Below the pieces are notes generated by a model. It was given only the letters and a program-made list of their open reading frames with translations, was not told the origin of the DNA and searched no databases. A stretch of DNA of 64,000 nt, taken from contig OZ020313.1 of NCBI GenBank assembly GCA_963971305.1, forward strand, positions 18,983,260 through 19,047,259, in the 5' to 3' direction. Positions within the stretch are counted from its first letter, which is position 1. Each line of letters opens with the position of its first letter. This stretch comes from Arcuatula senhousia (taxonomy: Eukaryota > Mollusca > Bivalvia > Mytilida > Mytilidae). The position numbers and the translations under genes are program-made. Positions 34,810 to 46,800 of this stretch are shown here, one piece after another.

Positions 34810-37800
34810 GTAAGTATGACCTATCTTATTTTAGCTATTTGAAAAAAATGATCTTAGGCATATATTGATATTTGATATTTTTTTTCTGTTTATAAACATT
34901 TAATTTGCAATAATATAATTATGTGTATGCTGTATGCTTGTATCAAGTAGAAACTAAAAAATCTTTTAGTTGAATCGATATTCAGGCTTGAGAGAAAAAC
35001 TTGCGGACCTTTTTATAGTAGATCTACATAGCGAAAAATTAATATAGTGTACATTGCATTATTAAAACAATAAGAATCATTTGTATACAACAGCTTAAGC
35101 TCGATCTGAATGTCAGGGTTTGGGAATTATTTAGGTGACTTAAAGTATATTATCTTAACAGGTCACTGGATTCATGTATGATTTGATATGTATGACGTAT
35201 TTCTGGCTTCATCTTTAATTTATTTGTGAAATATGAGTTTAACTTCCTCTAAAATTGGTTTAATCGACTTTATTCCGGTATGATAAGATTACATGAAGTG
35301 TATAGTAGTATTAATTTTTCAAAATTAAAATAGATAGCGTATGTAACGCAATAGTATGCATAGATAATTCAATAACATATCTACTGCTAAATATTTGCAA
35401 ATTGTTTAACAAACTTAAACATTACAATCGACAGCCGAAGTTGGTATTAAACGCGTCATACAGATTTCTTGACTTGCTACTTATCAGGCACGGTTGCTAC
35501 GTATCGTAACCGTAAGACGTTTTCGGAAGAAATTATTGATGAATAATGTTCATGTCTGTCGATAACTCGTTTTTACACTTTTATTTTTGTATTTAACGGG
35601 TATCAATGCTACAATTATAAATGTTAATACTATCATCAAAGTTGAAACTGCAAGTCCAATAACGAAAAATTCTATACTTAAAATTGTTTCATGAAATTGG
35701 AAAAGTCGAACATTTTCAAATCAAGAAGACTCGTAACCTGTTAAGTCAAGGGTATAAGTATATTGATCCTTTTATTAATTTGAGTACAACACGGTGAATG
35801 TAATGTTTTAGTGTTAAGTTTATTAATTAATAAAAAAAATAATATTTGGAAATAAAAATTCAAACTATAAAGTATTCAGATAAAAAAAGAGAGATGATGC
35901 ACCATAGACAGTATATCAAAAAGATTGTGTAAAAGTGTCACGAAAATCTGTTAAAAGGTTTACGAGTTGCAGTTTAACAGTGGGTACCCTGAGGTGTAAC
36001 GGAAAGACGAAGGGACACCCCACATGGGACACCCCTACCACAAAATACCCATCCCAATTTTCAAACGGGACTGTTACAGTTATAATGTGCATTTTGAGGT
36101 TAATTGAATTGATGTAACATTTAATTTTTGACTTAGTAAATAAGTCACCTCCTTCACTCGGCTAACTGAGAACTCGGTCTGTTGGTTTTATTTTACATGG
36201 AGGCTATATGGGAAATGGGTCTGTTGAAGAATCGGCTAAAGTCTGTTGGTCAAATACTATCGAGATAAACATATCAAGGTCAATATATTTTACTTAATAT
36301 TTCTTTTTTACTTACTTTAATAAAAAAAACAATTTATGTTGGGCAAAACAATATTGAATACTGAACGTTTTCATATATTGTTTTTCTCTGTAGCTTACAT
36401 TGGTAAGCTACAAAATGGAAAGGTGTGTTACTCATCGAGATATTTCTATCAATTTTGTCATTCAAAAATGTAAACATTACAGCGTTTTGCTAAAATTAAG
36501 TCAAAAGCATTACGAAAAACGCAACTTAAATTGTACATCATGTATGTTTGACATATAACTGTACGTATAAGAAAGAAAAACCGACAGACATGCGTTTTTG
36601 TGGCATTTATTATGTTTTTGCCTTAAATTGGGTCTGTTGGTGAGTCGGCTATAATGAACTCGGTCTGTTGGTCAGTCTGTTGAGAGTTAATTAATCAACT
36701 GATATCATACTATATTTGTGCCATAACAAACACTTTTTACAAATAGAAATATCGTACAAAGTGACATAAAGCGTATATATTCGTAGTGATGTTTGTTTAG
36801 TCATAGATTAGACGTAAAATTAATATAAATCGCATTATAACAAGCACATCAGTCTGTTTGATCAAGCTTACCATGAATTTTTCAGTATGAAAAGAAAAAG
36901 AATGAACTTTTCCAACAGAAAGCATGGAAAAAAAATAAAGAGTTAAAAAATCAAAGATTAAGACGTTAAACAAGAGACGCTTATCCCTAAAATACTGAAA
37001 AAATTCTTATACTAGTCTTAGAAAGAGAGTGAAGAACATTACAACTATTTATAAACTATGCCAACTGACTTTGTATTGCAAACATGGCCAAAAACCATTA
37101 TAACCTCCAAAGTATAATGTATTATATATATATGGCAATCGTTTTAAAGCATATATGATACGTGCATTAAAAATCGAGAATTTTTAACAGTCTGTTACTA
37201 CCCGGGTGGGTTGGGGGATGTTCGTTCGGTCTGTATATTCCCATATGATAATCTGTGATTGAATGCATAAATCAGTTCTGTTCTAATTTATGCATTTTGA
37301 AGCCCTTATAATACTGCATAAATATGTACAAGTAAAAAAGTACTAATTCAAAATCAACAATTTTAAAGCTATGTTATTATCCCCGCTCTAGCGAAAGCGC
37401 GGGGAAAATGTTTTGCTGTTGGATGTACGTATGGCGTTAATTAATGTCCATGATAATCTCTGTAACCACTGGGAATAGAAAGATGAAACTTGGATTATTA
37501 ATTGCAATGTGAGTGGGGACTGTGCCGAAGGTTTTGGAATTTTGATAATTCCCCTAGGGGCTGGGCTGCATAGGTAGCCTAAGTGCACATTATTCCTTTG
37601 TCACGCAACTCCTCCTAAGTTATTTGAATTATTGAACTGAAACTTTGCTCAGTAGCTGCACTATGGATGTAGATTCTGCCATAGGTTTCGGAATTTTGAT
37701 AATGCCTCTAGGGGCTGGGCTGCATAGATAGCCTAAGGGTACATTATATTTGATAGTACTAGTAATGCTTATTATAGTCATAGTTTGTTTCTTTCAATTA

Positions 37801-40800
37801 TTTGCCCTTATACTATTAAACACCAGAGTAGCGCGGGGGTATGCAGCGTGGCTGCTTCGACTAGTTAAATACTTATAATTACAACCTCGCTTTTAAAAAG
37901 AGGGGTATACTGTTTAACCCTTATCCATTTGTCCGTCCGTTCGTTCGTTATTCAAGCAACTACATAAGGTAAAGGTCTGGTGTTTTGCTTTGTCTTAAAA
38001 TGTCATATGGTGAATTTCGATTTTACGCCCCTAGGTCATCTACCTCTTGTTAACCGAAAACTTATGTTTTAAGACGTATTGTACATACATGCAAAATTTT
38101 CCTCACAGTTTTCTCAACACTTCATGACATAGACATAGGGGACCCGGATGTAGCTCATTGGAAACGGTCACGAGTAAAATTGCTCCGGCAAAAACGTATA
38201 ATTTAAGCCTTTATAACTGCAAAACTTTCGCCAAAAAGTTGGAGATGTTTTAAATATCGAGTAATTCCGTAAGTTGAATGCCTTTTTATTCCAATATCGT
38301 CTGGAATCAATTTTTTTATCTGAAGTTATTTGTATTCGTTTTTGAACTGTCGAACGTTACTATCTATGCCTAACAACGTCAATTGTTCACCGATTGTTCT
38401 AAGACGCTAGCCTAGGAACACAATCGAAAAATGGAATGTGAGAATTGTAAAGATGTTCATAAGATGCTACAGTCTATTTTAGAAATTGTCTCAAACTCTC
38501 AATCCCGATATGATGCTTTGGAAAAAGAAGTGTACCAATTAAAATCAGTCGAAACAAAGTTAAACTCCCTGATATCTAAAATACAAGACGTCGAGAGTAA
38601 AGTTGATTCAACAATCTGTCGCCAAAATGTGATGGAAGAAAATGTAACAGAAATGGGTATCGTTTTGCACAAAGTAGTGGATCGTTGTAATTTTGATAAA
38701 GCCTCCGAAGAAGTCACGGAACACGAAAGCTCACAGAAAAGTGTAACCGATGACCAAGTAAATTCTAGGCTTCGCAATCTAGACAACAGTGTTGAAGAAT
38801 TAGAATGGAGGACAATGAAGAACAATTTAATATTTAACGGGTTTAGAGACCAAAAAGAAGAAGACACAGAGTTAATGATCAGAACATTCTTAAGAGAAAA
38901 ACTAGGCATAAATAAATTTGTAGATTTTGTGTCTGTTCATCGATTTGGGAAGAGGGGAAAAAGAGGCTTCAGACCAATACTGGTTAAATTCATCAAGCAT
39001 AAAGATAAAGTTCTTGGCCTTAAAAACTGTTATAAATTAAAAGGAACAAATATATTTGCAAGAGAACAATTTCCGAAAGAAATAGAGCATAGAAGAAAAG
39101 AACTTTACCCACTTCTGAAAGAAGCGAAAAGACAAAACAAGAAGACCGTACTTATAAGAGACAAACTTTATATCGATGGAAAGCTCCATACTAGTATTTG
39201 TAAAAATCCTGACGAGAATACCCATGGTACTTCAGACTCAAGAAGTTACAAAGTTAATGAACAAACAACAGAAATCTCAACAACACCTAGTCATGAAAGA
39301 ATCAAACAAGAGTTTGAAAAGGAACTTCAATACTTCTTACAACATCGTAATGATTACACAAAATACATAGAACCCCTTTGAATACTGCATGATCAACAAT
39401 TTTTTATATATGATACAAACATTTTAAGTGACCGTTATATACAACCGTTAAATTTTCGTTTTCAAACATGTTCACTTTGTTTACCTATTTGTTATTATCC
39501 GGAACATTTATATTTTTTTCATATTATTCCTCTTCATGTAAATGAGGACTTCAATTGAGTTAACTTCTGTATACCATTGTACAACAAAGGTGACCAGAAT
39601 AAAGTATATAATAATAAAATAATAATAGAAATTGGGGTATAATACCTTGTATACAGCTTTATCCTATAGTACCATATGGTGTGTACTGATTTCGTGCTTT
39701 TATGTTTCTTTTTCCTGTACTAGAGATAATTTCACTCTTGAATTAATACAATATAAAATGTTAATCCTAAAAGTTTTAAAAAATTCAAAATATACCTCGT
39801 TCGCAATCATTCTGTCTCGGCTAATTAACTCTCAACAGACTTAAATTTAATTTGCCGACTCACCAACAGACTTTAGCCGGCACTTTTTTAAAGAAAAACT
39901 CATTTTTTATAACATTTTAACATTAAATCACTTTTTGTTGTTTGAATATTTTATTTTTAAACTAAAGAAAACTTTCCGAATGGCTAATTATATTTAAAAA
40001 GTGTAAAAATTTTGTTTATTTGTAAAAAAAATCATTCATAGTTGCCAAATTTGAGCATACCGCTGTCTCGCCTTTTCGTTTTATCGAACACTGGTATAAC
40101 AAATTGACTCTGTAGCAAGTTGAACATGTGCTCAAATGAATATCATTTTGGTTGAAAGATTTTGTATTTTGACAATTGATTGACATTTTGCCAAAATAAT
40201 ATCTTTTTCACAAAATCTCATGACCATCCATTGAATTTTACTCTCAACAGACCTATAGCCGACTCTTCAACAGACCCATTTCCCATATAGCCTCCATGTT
40301 AAATAAAACCAACTGACCGAGTTCTCAGTTAGCCGAGTGAAGGAGGTGTAAGTGTTCTGTATGTTTTTCCAGACATGCTTAAAAGTCGGTATTTTTGTGT
40401 AGTTTTTCTTCATTCTTTAGTTACTCTTGTGAAATTGGAGGCAATATTCCTTATTACTTGCCTGTTCGTTCGTCCGTCTGTCTCGCTATTTGTCCGTTGA
40501 AAAAATAATTGTTTAACTTATCTTTGGCTTCTACTGCATGGAATTATTTCCAATTTGGTCTACAACTAAATAGCTTAATGAGTTGAATCGTGTCTTTGTT
40601 TTATGTCAGTGAGTAATCTACTTTCTGCATTTTGAGCCGACTTTGACTGTTAACAAGTCAAGAGGGGAATTTTCATGTCAGATTTCTTTACTTTTATAAA
40701 AGGGGTCAATTTCAAATTTGGTACACATCTCTAGTACATGTACATGATGAGTTGCATTATGTCTGTTTTTCCTTTACATAATCTTTTGTTTGAATTAAAA

Positions 40801-43800
40801 CACCCCTTTTTCTTTGAAATAGTTACTAACGCAAGTTTTATTCTAACGACGCAAAGCTAAGTTAATGATACTCAAGATAAAAATCGGTAGATAAACAACA
40901 AATGTTATACACGTAATATAATATGCACCAAATACTGCTTTAAAAAAGTGATTTTCGGTTTAACTGACAGGCGAGCCTTACCATGCTTATTTTACACATC
41001 GACTCATTCTTTGGTCAACAATTTCACTTGAAAATGAGGGGGCTTAGAGTTATGACTCTAAATCATATACTTGACAAACAATATTTTGAAACCAGGAGTA
41101 AAATTTAAAAAGATTTAACCGGTTAGAGACATGAAGAAAAATATTCGGAAGAAGAATTTTTGCTAATCGAACAAGAACAAACTTCCTAGGTCCCCTGCCG
41201 AATGCAAAAAAAAGAAAAACATTAAGTCAGCTCTTTAAACGAGAAGCTAAGAAGCGACAAACCTGAAAATGAACCCCAACTGAAGCCGCTTACCAAATAT
41301 TGAAAGCCTACAAATAGTAGTAGCCGAGACATACATGTCTATATTACAAAATAAAAGTGTGACGGACCTCACACACGGACAGACTCATGCATTTATATTA
41401 TTATCCACATTACCGTACAAGTGTTTTTTTTTGCGGGGGCTAAATTTTACGGATTCAATAAAGATGAAAGATCTTTTTTTTCGCGGAATTTCATTTTAGC
41501 GATTGTTTAAATGCGAGTATATTCTTTGCGTATACTATTTACAACTTTTAATTTTCGCAGGTTTATATTTTTGCGAGTTGCCAAGTACTGCGAAAAAAGC
41601 GAAAATTAGATATTCGCGAAAAACTTATACGGTATGTTGGCGCAAACCGCAAAAATATTCTGACCGCCCAAAATGAATGCCTTTCAAATTAAATCTTTAT
41701 TAGTGATTTTAATCCCTTTTTAGCTCACCTGGACCGAAGGTCCATGTGAGCTATTACCATCACTTGGCGTCCGTCGTCGTCGTCGTCTGTCGTCGTCGTC
41801 GTCTGTCGTCGTCGTCTGTTAACAATTTTTCAAAAATCTTCTCCTCTGAAACTACCAAACAGAATTTAATGAAACTTGGTATGAATGATCCTTAGGGTGT
41901 CCTGCACCAAACTTGTGTTTTGATTTTTGATCCGATAAAAAACATGGCCGCCGTTACTAAAAATAGACTAGGGGGGTCAGACTACTGTTTTTGGCTTATA
42001 AATCAAAAAGTATAAGAGATAGAGGAAATCTGAGACCACGCTACTGATTCAGCATCAAAAGCTCTACAAAAGTCTCCATTTGGTCAAAGTTGTCAGATGA
42101 CCCCTTATAGGGGTTACGGCCCTTTAAAGGTGAAAAATAGCATTTTTTCATGTTTTTGGCCTACAGAATGAAAACTATTGCAGATAGAGATTAGCTGTTG
42201 CTTGCTTAAATGTTCAGCTCATTTAACTCTACAAAAGTCTCCATAGGGTCGAAGTTGTCAGATGACCCCTTATAGGGGTTACGGCCCCTTAAAGGTGAAA
42301 AATAGCCATTTTTCATGTTTTTGGCCTACAGAATGAAAACTATTGCAGATAGAGATTAGCTGTTGCTTGCTTAAATGTTCAGCTCATTAAGCTCTACGAA
42401 ATTCTCCACAGGGTCAAAGTTGTCAGATGACTCCTTATAGGGGTTACGACCCTTGAAAAATGGCATTTTTTCATGTTTTTGGCCTACAGAATGAAAACTA
42501 TTGCACATAGAGATTAGCTGTTGCTTGCTTAAATGTTCAGCTCATTGAGCTCTACAAAATTATCCATAGGGCCGAAGTTGTCAGATGACCCCTTATAGGG
42601 GTTACGGCCCATGAAAAATAGCGATTTTTCATGTTTTTGTCCTACAGAATGAAAACTATTGCAGATAGAGATTAGCTTTTGCTTGCTTAAATCTTCAGCT
42701 CATTTAGCTCTACAAAATTCTCCATAGGGTCGAAGTTGTTAGATGACTCCTTATAGGGGTTACGACCCCTGAAAAATAGCGATTTTTCATGTTTTTGGCC
42801 TACAGAATGAAAACTATTGCAGATAGAGATAAGTTGTTGCTTGCTTAAATGTTCAGCTCATTTAGCTTTACAAAATTCTCCATAGGGTCGAAGTTGTCAG
42901 ATGACCCCTTATAGGGGTTACGGCCCCTGAAAAATAGCGATTTTTCATGTTTTTGTCCTACAGAATGAAAACTATTGCAGATAGAGATTAGCTGTTGCTT
43001 GCTTAAATGTTCAGCTCATTTAGCTCTACAAAATTCTCCACAGGGTCGAAGTTGTCAGATGACCCCTTATAGGGGTTACGGCCCCTGAAAAAAGTGATTT
43101 TTCATGTTTTTGGCCTACAGAATGAAAACTATTGCAGATAGAGATTAGCTGTTGCTTGCTTAAATGTTCAGCTCATTTAGCTCTACAAAAGTATAGGGTC
43201 AACATCAAGACCAGGTGAGCGATTCAGGCTCCTGGGAGCCTCTTGTTTGTGTGATATTTCACCTAGCCGCTAGGGGGATTAAAATTTTAAACAAAGGTAA
43301 TCCCTGAGAATTGTTCACTTGTCATTGTGGTACGTAGCACAACCGTTACTCAACGGTTACTTCCCAAAGAACAATTCGTTGGTTTAACTGAAGACCGAAT
43401 ATGCATTTAAGATCATTTACTATAAAAATGCACATTCTTGGCAAAGATAAAAAGAGAATTCAATTAAAAACTAAAATATATATTCAAAATATATTTAATT
43501 TTAACTTTTTTAATTGGGATTCGTGCACATTATCCCTGTTTTCCTCTTCAATAAAAAACATGACCAATAACCGCTCCCCTTTCGTTGTACGAAAGCAACC
43601 GTATGAAGTTGAGAAATCTCTCATACGAGACGTTTAGGTCGTCGTTCGATCTTCTTTCTTTCGTTTTCTCTTTCGTCACATTAGAGGCACTTAGTCGTAT
43701 AACTTACGAGTATTTTGTATAATCAAAGACACATTAGAGACACGCTAAACACAAATAATTAAGTGAATGAATGTATTTGTTTTACCTTTTTTAGCTGCAC

Positions 43801-46800
43801 ATGAGTCAAAAAGGGTGATCAGTTTTTATTGTGGAGGATATCGGAGTATCTTGAAACCGTTTTAGTCCCGAATACGTTACTTATTAAATTTCTGAAATGT
43901 TGAGATGATTAAAACAACTTTTACAATAAAGCGCAACTATAAGACATATTAGTTATGATAAAACAACTGAAAGATTTCTGTTTTGTTCTATATCTGATGT
44001 CAAAGCAAATGTTGCTAATGTTCTATATGATGTTTGTGATGTTTCAATGAAGCAATGAATTCAAAAAGGCTGTTTAAATTTGTTCAAACCAATTGTGTGT
44101 AGCCTGTTTATAGTATATGTCTCATTTGTACACTATGAACATATAAGGGACCGACCATTTAACTTGAAGGGGGGCCTTGGTTTTTTTCTAAAAAAAATAT
44201 TTTGAAAATTATTTTTGATTAAAAAAATATTTTGGCAGCTGAGGGTATTAAGAAAAAAATATTCTGAAGAAGGATTTCTGCTATAAAAAATAATGCTGAT
44301 AATGGAAAAAATATTCTGTCGCGACGCCTTCGAAAAATAAATATTTTGTTCGCGCTCTGCGCGGAAAAAAAATTTAAAAACCAAGCCCCCCCCCTTTCAA
44401 GCTAAATGGTCCGTCCCTAACCAACCCTGTTTTTTTTTATTATATTGGGTTGTTCTACTGAATTATTTATTTTCATATTGTGAACTACCAACATGTATTC
44501 AATACAAATTTCAATTTTGGAGCTACCTATTAAATTTACTGGTCGCGTCCCATTTAAGTAAAATTTAGGGATTGTTCACACAATGCAATATTACAATTAA
44601 AACGCAAACATAATACATTTTTATAATGTTTTGAATCGTTTTTATTTGATCTATGGATTGGCACATTACATGGGGTCTAAAGTAAAACCGATTTCATCTC
44701 AGACCCCGAAAAAGACAAGCCATGTCACATTGTCGCCTACTTTTTATTGTTTGCTGTGAATTAGATTCTCGAAAACATGGCTTTTGCAGAATTCTTAACC
44801 TCTTACATAACTTTCATGCAACTATCTAAGTTATAGTTTTAATTTGTGTTACTTTGTTTTGTGCCTTTAAATGATCACTGATTCCTGTGTGTTGTCATTT
44901 TTGAATTTCGAGCTACCTGTTTCAGAAAATTCATCCTGCGAACGGCGCTTTCGGAATCATACGAATTCCGTTTCCACCCTGTGATGATAAAGCGTGATAA
45001 TATATAAGTAACATATAACTGAGAGTAGAATAGCAATAGAGTAATTTGAAACCTTGAGAAAAGTATTCTGTGGTTGAAAATTCTTTTCGAAGGGTAGCAA
45101 TCTCAGCTATATGTTATTTAATTTATTTTAATGAATGATTTAAGTACTTTTAAACACGGATTTTTAAATCGAACTAAAATATGATGTTGTCCTATAAAAT
45201 ACATTTAGCAAACACTTTTTAGGCAAGCGCAGCGAAGCCTTATGAGGTCTATAGAGTAGTGATGATTTTTGCGGTTTTTTTTTCAGTCTAGACGGAGTGA
45301 TCATTCTGCATCCAGTCTTGGAAAAATGCTTTATTTTTTCTTCATTGCTTTTCAATATTTGTTAACATGATACACACTTTTATAAATCTCCATTTTTATT
45401 GGCATTTTATAGAATCGGCACAAGTTTTGTTTATTCCTTTGCATTTTAATAACGAACTATTTGGTTTAAGGCGATAGAATATAAATTATGTATTCATCTA
45501 TTTCTTGGTTGGTTCGTACAAATATTTCTCTTATTTGATATTCATTCATAAATTCAGTACCTTATACACATCAATGGGACGAGTGCATTTAAATCGAAGG
45601 GGTGTTTCAATCGATACCGTTTGCAGACGATACCTGTCTTGTGCATTAACTTTGAGAGCACATGCAGTACTTTAACAGATGATCAATCTTTTACAGTACT
45701 TATATATTTTGCTTGCCTATAAAGGCTTTAGCGCTTTGATTTGTTTGTTTAGTCGTTTGTCTGTTAGTTTATGTATGAACAGTGTTAGTTAAAATAAGCA
45801 CTTTGTGCAAAATGTTGTTGCATATTAAAAGTATCAATCATATAACTGATTAAGAATGTCAAACCAAGGCTGTTAACGAGTTCGGTACACGAGAGGGTGA
45901 TAGATAAAAAAAATTATCAACCGCTGGGCCATGTGATATAATTTTTTCATCTATCAATTTCATGGCTTTCATGGCAAAATTTCATATGATAGATTAAAAA
46001 ATCCCAAGAGATCTGAAAGACTATGTGCTTTATTCAACACACTTGATGATGAGTCACATTTCTTACTTGAATGTAAAATTAACTCTAATATACGAACTAT
46101 CTTTTGCATTTTTTTATAACATTTATGCTTCTTATACACTAAATAAAACCGAAAAACTAATTTAAAAAAATCTCAATTTAACCACATCTGAAGAAATTAA
46201 GGCTATTATATAATTGCTTCCTCTGTCGATTATACCAAGACTTACTTTGTCATCAATGAGTGTAAGAAAAAGAACAAATTTACAGAAGACCAACTAATCG
46301 ACTAATGTTCAACTTTCTCATTGCCAACACATTTGTCCAGTTTGGTAGACGTGTTATTCAGCAAACAATATGGATTCCAATGGTCACTAATTGTGCACCT
46401 TTGCGTGCTGATTTGTTTCTTCATTCATATGAAGCAGACTTCTTACAATCACTTCTAAATAAAAAAGATCGTAGACTAATTCTCTCTTTTAATCTCACTT
46501 TCCGTTACATTGATGATGTCCTTTCACTTTCAACAAAGCTCTATGACAGACGTGATGACTTCAACTCTCCAATTGTCAACTTTCCCTTCTTGTGTAGACA
46601 CATTCCGTCCGCTCCAGCTTATGGAGTGTACGTATCTCAATGATTCTTTACTCCAGAGCGTGCGGAAATTGCATCGATTTCCTTAGAAGAGCGTCACGTC
46701 TAACACAAAAATTGCTCACACAGTGTTATGTTGCTCTTCGGTTGCAGTCTTCACTCAAGAATTTTTACGGAAGGCATCATGCACTACTATGGACAACTAT

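Larger units (their letters stand above)
36146..40348. mobile_element. 4.2-kb terminal-inverted-repeat element carrying an ORF1-like gene
   Basis: Left end CACCTCCTTCACTCGGCTAA and right end reverse complement are about 95% alike over roughly 110 bp. Direct 5-bp duplication TAAGT flanks it (36141-36145, 40349-40353). The 8-mer GTCTGTTG occurs six times near the left end (36178, 36219, 36241, 36632, 36663, 36675). Its complement CAACAGAC occurs four times near the right end (39833, 39864, 40245, 40268), all in inverted orientation, as expected for a transposase-binding array. No transposase gene. Superfamily unassigned. Confidence 0.9.

Noticed and set aside
38499..38909. 136-codon minus-strand frame
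   Set aside because: Antisense shadow of the ORF1-like gene, Ser/Leu-rich as expected from complementing Lys/Glu codons.
43226..43248. Helitron 3' end
   Set aside because: Hairpin is present, but the end reads CTTG rather than CTRR and no 5' TC context or Rep/helicase gene was found.
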